A stretch of 6,534 bases of DNA from Actinomycetota bacterium (GTDB lineage: Bacteria; Actinomycetota; Thermoleophilia; UBA2241). The notes below the pieces were generated by a model. It worked only from the letters and a program-made list of their open reading frames with translations. It had not been told where the DNA came from and made no database searches. Made by a program: the position numbers and the translations under genes. Below are positions 1 through 6,520 of this stretch, piece after piece (the first letter of the stretch is position 1; each line of letters opens with the position of its first letter). The stretch is from contig PKYM01000009.1 in the NCBI GenBank assembly GCA_003132645.1, positions 1-6,534 on the forward strand, read 5' to 3'.

Positions 1-759
1 GCCTGGACCGCCCGCACGCGCCTCGTCGCCCTGACCCACGCCTCGAACGTGACCGGCACGATCCAGCCGGCCGGCGAGTTCGGCCGCATCGCGCGCGAAC
101 GCGGCGGCCTGCTGCTGGTCGACGCCGGGCAGAGCGCCGGCGTCGTGCCCCTCGACGTCGAGGCCGAGCTGATCGACCTGCTGGCCTTCACCGGCCACAA
201 GGGGCTGCTGGGCCCGACGGGCACCGGCGGCCTCGTGGTCGGCGAGCGGGTCGAGCTCGACGCCTGGCGCGAGGGCGGCACCGGCGGCGACTCCGCCGAC
301 CCGTTGCAGCCGGCCGCCCTTCCCTTCCACCTCGAGGCCGGCACGCCCAACGTCTTCGGCCTCGCCGGCCTGCGCGAGGGCGTGCGCATCGTGCTCGACC
401 GCGGGGTCGAGAGCATCGCGCTACACGAGCGAGCGCTGCTCTCGACGTTCCTCAGAGCGCTTGAGCGCTTCGAGTCCTTCGCGTTCTACGGCGCCGACAA
501 GGTCATCCTCGAGCGCGGCGGCGAGGGCCGGGTGGGCCTGCTGTCGTTCACCATGCGGGGCTACTCGCCCGACGAGCTGGCGACCCTGCTCGACCAGCAC
601 TTCGCGATCGCCGTGCGACCGGGACTCGACTGCGCGCCCTATGCCCACCGCCATCTCGGCACATTTCCGGAGGGCACGACGCGCCTGAGCGTAGGGTTCC
701 TGAGCACCAAGGACGACGTGCTCAAGGCCGCGGCCGCGCTCAACGAGTTGAGCCGCTGA
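1..759 (+). CDS. Cysteine desulfurase-like class V aminotransferase, 5'-truncated
   Basis: The reading frame is open from the first base, so this is the C-terminal 252 residues of a protein whose N-terminus (roughly 130 residues, judging from the usual 380-residue family length) lies upstream. Numbering codons from base 1, the PLP-fold signatures are all present: the ring-nitrogen aspartate D41 and Q44 in DAGQSAG, the Schiff-base lysine K67 in FTGHKGLLGP, the glycine-rich GPTGTGGL, an EAGTPN motif, the likely catalytic cysteine C211 in RPGLDCAPYAH, and the substrate-carboxylate arginine R228 in GTTRLSVGF. The Cys loop and EAGTPN resemble the cysteine desulfurase-family subgroup modelled as am_tr_V_EGC-4. 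Members are expected to take sulfur from L-cysteine, giving alanine and an enzyme persulfide, in the cytoplasm. The exact sulfur acceptor cannot be told from here. It ends in TGA 121 bp before the GYD gene on the same strand. A selenocysteine lyase or another class V lyase is the main alternative. Confidence 0.9.
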   Translation, partial: AWTARTRLVALTHASNVTGTIQPAGEFGRIARERGGLLLVDAGQSAGVVPLDVEAELIDLLAFTGHKGLLGPTGTGGLVVGERVELDAWREGGTGGDSADPLQPAALPFHLEAGTPNVFGLAGLREGVRIVLDRGVESIALHERALLSTFLRALERFESFAFYGADKVILERGGEGRVGLLSFTMRGYSPDELATLLDQHFAIAVRPGLDCAPYAHRHLGTFPEGTTRLSVGFLSTKDDVLKAAAALNELSR

Positions 760-790
760 CGCGGCCGCCTCAGTCTTCATACTCTCCTCG

Positions 791-817
791 TTGAGCGACG
801 TTTTGCAGGTGTAGACT
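791..817 (+). promoter_or_regulatory. Possible sigma70-type promoter upstream of the GYD gene
   Basis: The gap between the aminotransferase stop and the GYD start is visibly less GC-rich than its flanks. It contains TTGAGC (791-796) and, after a 15-bp spacer, TAGACT (812-817), which fits the loose TAnnnT -10 pattern of high-GC bacteria. The spacer is shorter than the usual 16-18 bp, and such hexamers occur by chance, so this is only a candidate. If real, it would drive the GYD and radical SAM genes as a unit independent of the aminotransferase. Confidence 0.2.
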
Positions 818-867
818 GCCGTCGTTTCTGAACGCCGCTTCGATGCTGCCGGCGGTGACATCCAGTC

Positions 868-878
868 AGAAGGGGGAG
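868..878 (+). promoter_or_regulatory. Ribosome binding site of the GYD gene
   Basis: An uninterrupted purine run, AGAAGGGGGAG, ends two bases before the ATG at 881. AAGGGG within it has a normal spacing of about 5 bases to the start codon. This is the clearest Shine-Dalgarno sequence in the window, and it fixes the GYD start at 881. Confidence 0.7.
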
Positions 879-880
879 CC

Positions 881-1198
881 ATGCCGAACTACGTGATCCT
901 CATGAAGCTGACCGACACCATGGTCGGTCATATCGAAGCGCTGCCGGAGCGCATGGATGAGATCAGCCGCGCGTGGCAATCGCTCACCGACAAGCCCATC
1001 ACCGCGGTCCTGGCGACGCTCGGCGACGTCGACGTGGTGGCCGTCGGCGAGGCCGAGGACGACGAAACGGCCGCCTACTTCGCCCTGACGATCTCGAACG
1101 CCGGCTGGGCGCGAGCCACGACCATGAAGGCCTACACCTCTGACGACGTGTCCAGGATCCTCGTCAGCCGACCGGTGCCCATGATGAAGATCCACTAG
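881..1198 (+). CDS. Small GYD-domain protein
   Basis: This 105-residue protein fits the GYD family (PF08734) over essentially its whole length. It has the N-terminal strand MPNYVILMKLTD, the helix LPERMDEISRAW, then ATLGDVDVVAVGEAEDDE (residues 45-62), followed by TAAYFAL and a closing strand RATTMKAYT. The family is named for a Gly-Tyr-Asp stretch; here the corresponding position reads G48-D49-V50-D51, so the tyrosine is replaced by valine. GYD proteins are small alpha/beta, ferredoxin-like cytoplasmic proteins with no firmly established biochemical role. No signal peptide, membrane segment or cysteine is present. The strong Shine-Dalgarno supports the ATG at 881. The radical SAM gene starts 55 bp downstream on the same strand, so co-transcription is likely. 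Whether the protein takes part in the radical SAM pathway, for example as an accessory protein, is inference from position only. Confidence 0.85.
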   Translation: MPNYVILMKLTDTMVGHIEALPERMDEISRAWQSLTDKPITAVLATLGDVDVVAVGEAEDDETAAYFALTISNAGWARATTMKAYTSDDVSRILVSRPVPMMKIH

Positions 1199-1253
1199 AG
1201 ATGCCGGGCAGTCGATCGGGTCCACGGAGCGTCACGAGGCACTGACGCCAGGC

Positions 1254-3119
1254 ATGCGCGTCCTGCTCGTGTCGATGCCGTTCGCCACCGTCGAACGGCC
1301 GGCGCTCGGCCTCAGCCTGCTGAAGGCGAGGCTGGCGGACCGCGACATCGCCTGCGATGTCGCCTATCCCAACCTCGCCTTTGCCGCCATGCTCTCCGTC
1401 GAGGCCTATCAGCGCATCGCGACCGCCATCCCCCACATCTCCCTGGCTTGCGAGTGGGTGTTCTCCGGCTGCCTGCCGGACGCCCATGGCGGGTCGTTTG
1501 TCGATGAGATCCTGCGCTCGAAGTATCGCGTCCCCGAGGCGGACATCGAGTTGCTGCTCGGCGCACGCGCTCTTGCCGCCGACTTCCTGGCGAGCTGGCT
1601 GGACGCCGAAGACTGGTCGCGGTACCGCGTCGTGGGTTTCGCGTCGTATTGTGACCAGAACGTCGCCGCCCTCGCGGCCGCGCGCCTGCTCAAGCAGCGC
1701 CACCCTGAGATCCTGGTCGTCTTCGGTGGCCCGAACTGGCAGGGCATCATGGGTCGCGCCTTGCACAGGTGTTTTCCCTTCGTCGACGTCGCGTTTCTGG
1801 GCGAGGCCGATCAGGCGCTGCCCGACGCGCTCGCCCGCCTCGCCAAGGCCGAAGACGGCAACGGTCTGACGGGCGCTCTCGATGCAGGCTGCCTGGAGCA
1901 CGTTCCCGGGATCGCCTACCGCCACCACGGCGAGTCGAAGGTCACGGCGGCGCCGCAACCCGTGCCCGACCTGGACGCCCTGCCGGCGCCCGACTACACG
2001 GACTACTTCGCGGCCCTCAACGGCAGCCGACTGGGAGAGGTCGCGTCGACTCTCGAGATAGAGACGGCCAGAGGATGCTGGTGGGCTGAAAGGCGGCCGT
2101 GCCTGTTCTGTGGCCTGACCGGATGCCTGCGCCCCTACCGCACGAAGACTCCGGCACGGATCCTCGAAGAGCTGCGCGGTCTCGCGGGGCTTTGGGCTCG
2201 TCCGCTGGACGTGGCCGACAACATGGTCTCGCCGGAGTTCCTGTCGGACGTGCTGCCCAAGCTCGCGGCATCACCGCTGCCCGTGCCGTTGTTCTTCGAG
2301 TCCCGCGCGACGCTGACCGAGCTCGAGGTGCGCCACATCGCGGCGGCAGGCACTACCGTTCAGGTCGGCATCGAGAGCCTCGTCGACCACGTGCTGCGGC
2401 TCATGAACAAGGGCGTGCGCGCTCTCGAGAACGTGCGCCTCCTGCGCTGGTGCAGGGCGCACGGCGTGAGAGTGGACTGGAATCTGATCTTCGGCGTGCC
2501 CGGCGAGACCGACGAGGACTACGACGACCTGATCGAGCTTCTGCCTGCGCTGCACTACCTGCAGCCTCCGGCGACCTGCGGTCCGATATCTCTCGACCGC
2601 TTCAGCCCGTACCACGAGGAGCCGGCGCGCTATGGCTTCTCGAATCCGCAGCCGCGCGCCGCCTACGGCTATGTCTACCCTCTGACTGAGGACGACCTGC
2701 GCGACGTCGCCTACGGGTTCGAGTACGACAGTCATCCCAGTCTGCTGCGCTCGGTGCACATGGAACGGATCCGGCGCGAAGTTCGCGCCTGGCAGACCGA
2801 CGACAAGCCCGGCGACTTGCGTCTCGCCCGCGACGTCGAAGGGTGGTCGCTCGTGGACACGCGCTTTGGGTCGCGGCTGGCCGCGGTCCGCCACCTTGAC
2901 ACTCTCGATGAACTGCTGTACTCGGCCTGCGACGACATCTGCGGCCGCGTCAGGCTGCACGAGCTGGCCGAGGCGGTTTGCGGGCCGCGGGCGGGTTTGA
3001 CCGACGAGGTGGACCGGCGCCTCGAGACGTTCGTGTCCGGCCGCCAGATGGTCACCGATGGGGATCGTTACTTGAGCCTCGCTCTGCCCCCCGTCGACGA
3101 GGCCGCCGCGACTTCGTGA
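1254..3119 (+). CDS. RiPP-maturation radical SAM C-methyltransferase-like enzyme with B12-binding-type domain
   Basis: This 621-residue protein resembles the RiPP-maturation radical SAM family described by TIGR03975. Residues 1-45 (MRVLLVSMPFATVERPALGL onward) are the typical family opening. Residues about 120-200 form a Rossmann-like cobalamin-binding-type domain (VVGFASYCDQN, VVFGGPNWQGIMG, FVDVAFLGEAD). The radical SAM core begins near residue 268. Its 4Fe-4S cysteines are C275, C283 and C286 in RGCWWAERRPCLFCGL, spaced CX7CX2C rather than CX3CX2C. VGIESL (371-376), VLRLMNKG, WNLIFGVPGET (409-419) and LDRFSPY (447-453) follow in family order. Residues about 515-611 (VDTRFGS to YLSLAL) form the characteristic C-terminal helical/winged-helix-like region. 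Relatives such as the polytheonamide enzymes PoyB and PoyC methylate unactivated carbons of peptide side chains using SAM and methylcobalamin. The start at 1254 matches the family N-terminus, though its ribosome site is weak (GAGG at 1236-1239). It sits 55 bp after the GYD gene. No precursor peptide is visible nearby, so substrate and product are unknown. Its last 52 bp overlap the opposing cyclase gene. Confidence 0.88.
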   Translation: MRVLLVSMPFATVERPALGLSLLKARLADRDIACDVAYPNLAFAAMLSVEAYQRIATAIPHISLACEWVFSGCLPDAHGGSFVDEILRSKYRVPEADIELLLGARALAADFLASWLDAEDWSRYRVVGFASYCDQNVAALAAARLLKQRHPEILVVFGGPNWQGIMGRALHRCFPFVDVAFLGEADQALPDALARLAKAEDGNGLTGALDAGCLEHVPGIAYRHHGESKVTAAPQPVPDLDALPAPDYTDYFAALNGSRLGEVASTLEIETARGCWWAERRPCLFCGLTGCLRPYRTKTPARILEELRGLAGLWARPLDVADNMVSPEFLSDVLPKLAASPLPVPLFFESRATLTELEVRHIAAAGTTVQVGIESLVDHVLRLMNKGVRALENVRLLRWCRAHGVRVDWNLIFGVPGETDEDYDDLIELLPALHYLQPPATCGPISLDRFSPYHEEPARYGFSNPQPRAAYGYVYPLTEDDLRDVAYGFEYDSHPSLLRSVHMERIRREVRAWQTDDKPGDLRLARDVEGWSLVDTRFGSRLAAVRHLDTLDELLYSACDDICGRVRLHELAEAVCGPRAGLTDEVDRRLETFVSGRQMVTDGDRYLSLALPPVDEAAATS

Positions 3120-6100
3120 AGCAGCCCGGCCGCCTCGGTGTGCGCCGGGCGCGCACCAAGGCGAGCGAAGATGTCGTGCGCCTCGACAAGAGGGAGCCGC
3201 GCCTCGGGCGTGCGGCCGAGCTCGTGTAGACAACGTCCGCGCCAGAACAGAGCCTGCGCGCGCTCGTAGGGCACGCCGACCTCGCGCCACTCGGCGGCGG
3301 CGGCGGCGAAGCCGGCGGCGGCGGCGGCGAAGCGCCCAGTGACGGCCTCCTCGAGAGCCTCCGTCGTCACCCTCGCGTGGCGCGGCGCCGCCGGCGAATC
3401 GAGCAGGCGCCGAGCGAGCCGGGCGGTAAGATCGTGATCGGCCAGCGCAACGGCGAGACGCACGGCAAGGGGCCACCACAGAGTGATCCGCGGCATCACG
3501 CAGAAACTCTCCGGGCATTCGACCAGCATCTCGAGCGCCGAGCGGGCCGTCCGCGAGTCGCCGAGCATCTCGCGCGTCGCCGCGGAGGCAAGAAGGTTGA
3601 GACATGGCGGGCCGAGCAGACCTTGACCTTCGTTTTCAATCCAGGCTGCCAGTGGCCGGGCGGCTTCTGCTTCGCCCCTGAGCACGAGAAGCAGCGCCTT
3701 CAGGGAGCGGACATCCTGCAGGCTGTAAGCCTGGCCACTCGCTGCGAGGAATCCCTCGAGCGCGTCGCAGTCGGCCGCCGCCTCGTCCCATTCACCCAGG
3801 AAGATGAGGTCCTCGAACACGCCGACCCGAAGTCCGGCTGCCCCGGTCTCGTCGTGACGGGCCTGTGCGATACGCAGCCCCTCCCGATGGATCGACAATC
3901 CGCCGTCGACGGTCTCGAACGTGGCGGCGAGCTCTCCGGCGGCCATGTGCACGACGGAAGGCACTCCGGCCTCGGCAGAAGCAAGCGCGCGGCGCATGTC
4001 CTCGAGCCCGCCGGAAGCGTCGCCGAGAGCACAGCGAGCCGCCGCCCTGATCTCGAGCAGCTCACTTTGGGCCGGCAGCTCCAGCCGCGCGGCCATGTGG
4101 AGCGCGCGATCGGCCGCCTCGAGTGCGGCCGAGGTATCGGACACGCTCAAACAGACCGACGACCAGCGCTCGAGAGCAACGAGCAACTCAGGCGACGGCT
4201 CGTCGTCATCGAGCAACGCGACGGCCTGTCGTGCCACGGCGGGCGCGCGATTGTCGGCGAGCTCCACGAAGACTCTGGCGAGCCAGGTCATGGCGATCGC
4301 GGCGACCCGCGGCGCGCCCAGCGCTCGCAATCCCTCGATGCCTTCCTCGAGGACGAGAGCGGCCTCGCGTGGCTTGCCGCCGATGGCCAGCGCGTTACCC
4401 CAGGCGGTCAGAAGGCGAGGGCGCAGCGGACTCTCCGCGGGAACGAGTCGGACTGCCCGGCGATAGTGCTCTTCGGCCGCGGCGACATCGAGGGCCAGCG
4501 CACTGTCGCCGGCGAGCCCGAGCGCTCGCACCGTGGGGGCGAGCAACTCGCCGGCCAACGCCCGGTCCCCCGCAAGGCCGGCCAGCTCGAGTGCGGTGGC
4601 ATAGTGGTGGGCAATGATCTCAGTAACGTCTCCCAGGTGGTCGCCGACCTCGGTCTCCACCCACCAGGCCACGGCGGCGTGCTTGGCGGCCCTGGCGGCC
4701 CGTGAGAGCTGACCATACGCGACATCCCGGATAAGCGTGTGACTGAAGGTAAACTCGTCTTCGCCGACGATCGACGAGTTGCGCCGCGACTGAACCAGAT
4801 CGCGTCGCCGGAGTTCCTCAAGGCCCCCGGCCGCAGCCTGGCGGTCGCCGTGGTCGAGAGCCGCGACGGCACCCGTCCAGAACACCGCGCCGACGACCGC
4901 GGCGTCGGCCAGCTGGGTCTTGCGTTCGGGCGGCAGCTCGTCGAGTCGCGCGGCGATGAGGGACTGAAGTGACTCCGGCAATGCCTCGGCGACCTTCTCC
5001 TTCAGGACCAGGTCCGCCGATCGACCGGCGGCGGGCGACTCCTCCTCGAGCAGGCGTACGAGTTGCTCCACGTAGAGAGGATTGCCGGCCGAGCGCCGCG
5101 CGATCGCCTGCCGAGTCTCGGCGAGTCCGCCAAGACGGTGGCCGACCCTGTTCACCATCGTCTGGGTCTCGAGCTCGGTGAGTGGCTCGAGGTCGATGCG
5201 CACGATGCGCCCCGAGCCCACGGCTGCGGAAAGCCTCTGGTCGAGATCCGGGCGCGCGCTGAGCAGTTCCGTACGAGAGGTGCCGACAACGAGCAGCGGC
5301 GCGCCACGCAGTTCGGCCAAGAGGTATTCGAGAAACGCCAGTGTCGCCTCGCTTGCCCAATGCAAATCCTCGAAGACGACGACGGCCGGCGAGTCGACCG
5401 CCACAAGCTCAACGAACCGCCGCCAGGCGGCGAAGTTCTCGTCGCGCGACGCGGCCGGCGATTTGAGGCTGAGCAGCGGGCGCAGGCGCGCGGCGAGCCA
5501 CTCACCGTCGTCCTCGCCCGCGAGAGCCCGCGAGAGCTTGGCCTCGATCGCCGCCACGTTGTCTGAGTCAGTCACTCCGAGCTGTTCCTTGACGATCTCG
5601 CCGAGGGGCCAGAACGTCAGGCCGTCGCCGTAGGCCGGGCATCTGCCCTGCCGCCAGCGCACGATGGCGGGGCGGCTGTCGATGTGTCGCAGGAACTCGA
5701 ACAGGAGGCGCGACTTGCCGATACCCGCCTCGCCGACCACGATCGCGAACTGGGGCTGCGACGAGGCGCGCACCTTCTTGAGCAGCCCCTTAAGGATGCC
5801 GAGCTCGACCTCGCGGCCTACCAGCGGCGCCGGAAACTCCTGGCGCAGGTCGACGCCCAATCGCGAGATGGGGCCCCGCACGAGCCAGTGGCGGACCTCA
5901 CCGCGCTTACCCTTCACCGCCGCGGGAGCGAGCCTGTAGTAGGCGAACGAGCGTGACGTGAGCTCCCGGGTCTTTTCGCCGACGACGATCCCCATCGGCG
6001 GCGCCAGCTTCTGCAGGCGGGCGGCGGTGTTGACGGCGTCGCCGACCAGGAACCCCTCCCCAGAGCCCGGGGCGACGTCGAGCCGCACCACGGCGGCGCC

Positions 6101-6520
6101 CGTGTTGATGCCCACTCTGGCCTCGAGGCGCCGGCCGGCGAGCTGCGGCAGTTCAGGCAGCCGATCGAGCAGCCGGATCGCCGTGGCCACTGTTCGCTCG
6201 GGGTCGTCCTCGTGGGTCGTCGGAACGCCGAAGATGCCGACCACCGCATCACCGACGAACTTCTCGACGACGCCGCCCCAGGTTTCGATCGTCCGGCGCG
6301 CCAAGCCGTAGAATTCGCGCAGCAGATGGTCGACGTCCTCCGAATCGATCTCCTCGCAGAGGGCGGTGAACCCGACGAGGTCGCAGAACACGGTGGTCAC
6401 GATCTTGCGCTCGACGGCGTGCGATGGCGGCAGGGTGAGGGCAGCGCCGCAGCTCGGGCAGAACCGTGAGCCGTCCGGACACTCGGCGGCACACGACGGG
6501 CAGGTGACGACCGCGCTCAC
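3068..6520 (-). CDS. Zinc-ribbon class III nucleotide cyclase fused to AAA/STAND-type ATPase and TPR-like repeats
   Basis: This is a 1150-residue soluble signalling protein. Residues 7-24 form a zinc ribbon (C7, C10, C21, C24; CPSC-x10-CPSC). Residues about 38-215 are a class III adenylate/guanylate cyclase domain. Its catalytic set looks complete: metal aspartates D47 (VFCDLVGFT) and D91 (KFVGDAVVGIFG), base-selecting K87 and D161, and transition-state N164 and R168 (GDAVNTAARLQ). The K/D pair favours ATP, hence cAMP, though this is family inference. Residues about 231-490 are an AAA_16-type ATPase opening with PLVGRE, with Walker A GEAGIGKS (263-270), Walker B AVVVFEDLHW (379-388), GTSRTE (413-418) and GNPLYVEQL (479-487). 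The rest, about 510-1135, is helical and TPR-like. No membrane segment or DNA-binding LuxR helix is seen. The start is GTG: an in-frame TGA lies one codon upstream (6526-6524), so no earlier start is possible, and the ribbon begins six residues in. No clear Shine-Dalgarno is visible and the promoter lies outside the window. The 3' end runs 52 bp into the opposing radical SAM gene. Confidence 0.93.
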   Translation of the reverse strand: MSAVVTCPSCAAECPDGSRFCPSCGAALTLPPSHAVERKIVTTVFCDLVGFTALCEEIDSEDVDHLLREFYGLARRTIETWGGVVEKFVGDAVVGIFGVPTTHEDDPERTVATAIRLLDRLPELPQLAGRRLEARVGINTGAAVVRLDVAPGSGEGFLVGDAVNTAARLQKLAPPMGIVVGEKTRELTSRSFAYYRLAPAAVKGKRGEVRHWLVRGPISRLGVDLRQEFPAPLVGREVELGILKGLLKKVRASSQPQFAIVVGEAGIGKSRLLFEFLRHIDSRPAIVRWRQGRCPAYGDGLTFWPLGEIVKEQLGVTDSDNVAAIEAKLSRALAGEDDGEWLAARLRPLLSLKSPAASRDENFAAWRRFVELVAVDSPAVVVFEDLHWASEATLAFLEYLLAELRGAPLLVVGTSRTELLSARPDLDQRLSAAVGSGRIVRIDLEPLTELETQTMVNRVGHRLGGLAETRQAIARRSAGNPLYVEQLVRLLEEESPAAGRSADLVLKEKVAEALPESLQSLIAARLDELPPERKTQLADAAVVGAVFWTGAVAALDHGDRQAAAGGLEELRRRDLVQSRRNSSIVGEDEFTFSHTLIRDVAYGQLSRAARAAKHAAVAWWVETEVGDHLGDVTEIIAHHYATALELAGLAGDRALAGELLAPTVRALGLAGDSALALDVAAAEEHYRRAVRLVPAESPLRPRLLTAWGNALAIGGKPREAALVLEEGIEGLRALGAPRVAAIAMTWLARVFVELADNRAPAVARQAVALLDDDEPSPELLVALERWSSVCLSVSDTSAALEAADRALHMAARLELPAQSELLEIRAAARCALGDASGGLEDMRRALASAEAGVPSVVHMAAGELAATFETVDGGLSIHREGLRIAQARHDETGAAGLRVGVFEDLIFLGEWDEAAADCDALEGFLAASGQAYSLQDVRSLKALLLVLRGEAEAARPLAAWIENEGQGLLGPPCLNLLASAATREMLGDSRTARSALEMLVECPESFCVMPRITLWWPLAVRLAVALADHDLTARLARRLLDSPAAPRHARVTTEALEEAVTGRFAAAAAGFAAAAAEWREVGVPYERAQALFWRGRCLHELGRTPEARLPLVEAHDIFARLGARPAHTEAAGLLHEVAAASSTGGRARLK
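3137..3157 (+). terminator. Possible U-tract-less hairpin terminator after the radical SAM gene
   Basis: GGTGTGCGC (3137-3145) can pair with GCGCGCACC (3149-3157) across a 3-base loop, CGG. This gives a nine-pair stem with one G-U wobble, starting 18 bases after the radical SAM stop codon. The wobble is allowed only in the + strand RNA; in the - strand RNA the same position is an A-C mismatch. No T-run follows, so it is not a classical intrinsic terminator, although GC-rich bacteria are reported to use hairpins without U-tracts. It lies inside the coding region of the opposing cyclase gene, whose GC-rich codons could produce such a hairpin by chance. Confidence 0.3.
3290..3331 (-). repeat. 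Two-copy 21-bp tandem repeat in the cyclase gene
   Basis: Two adjacent 21-bp units encode FAAAAAG (residues 1064-1070) and FAAAAAE (1071-1077) of the cyclase/ATPase protein. Twenty consecutive bases are identical between copies (3292-3311 and 3313-3332), including the choice of GCC for all five alanines in each. The unit length is a whole number of codons, so the frame is kept. It sits in an alanine-rich helix near the C-terminal end of the TPR-like region. It looks like a local slippage duplication, or alanine-rich TPR helix sequence made similar by codon bias. Confidence 0.6.

Noticed and set aside
756..773. Inverted repeat CTGA...TCAG around a GCGGCCGC palindrome at the aminotransferase stop, considered as a terminator
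   Set aside because: The stem is interrupted by a C-C mismatch, the inner palindrome leaves almost no loop, and no T-run follows.
421..882. A 153-codon - strand open frame starting in the gap before the GYD gene
   Set aside because: Most of it is antisense to the aminotransferase's conserved C-terminus, it has no convincing ribosome site, and its composition is shadow-like.
843..896. A 17-codon open frame overlapping the GYD start, considered as a regulatory leader peptide
   Set aside because: It has no ribosome site and no run of regulatory codons, and it merely overlaps the GYD ribosome site and start.
1201..1245. A 14-codon open frame between the GYD and radical SAM genes, considered as a mini precursor or leader peptide
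   Set aside because: It is Arg/Ser/Pro-rich, has no Shine-Dalgarno and no leader-like features. An ATG with a short frame is expected by chance in 55 bp.
3124..3150. Inverted repeat GCCCGGC/GCCGGGC with a 13-base loop after the radical SAM stop
   Set aside because: It overlaps and competes with the tighter hairpin at 3137-3157 and has a long loop and no T-run, so it is not listed as a separate feature.
2271..3605. A 444-codon open frame on the - strand spanning the end of the radical SAM gene and part of the cyclase gene
   Set aside because: It crosses two well-supported genes, has a low-complexity Arg/Ala-rich translation and no recognisable motif. It is a GC-driven shadow.
3377..4705. A 442-codon open frame on the + strand inside the cyclase/ATPase gene
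   Set aside because: It lies wholly antisense to a gene with clear domains. Its translation is Arg/Gly/Glu/Ala-rich with no family resemblance, as expected when a GC-biased gene is read from the other strand.
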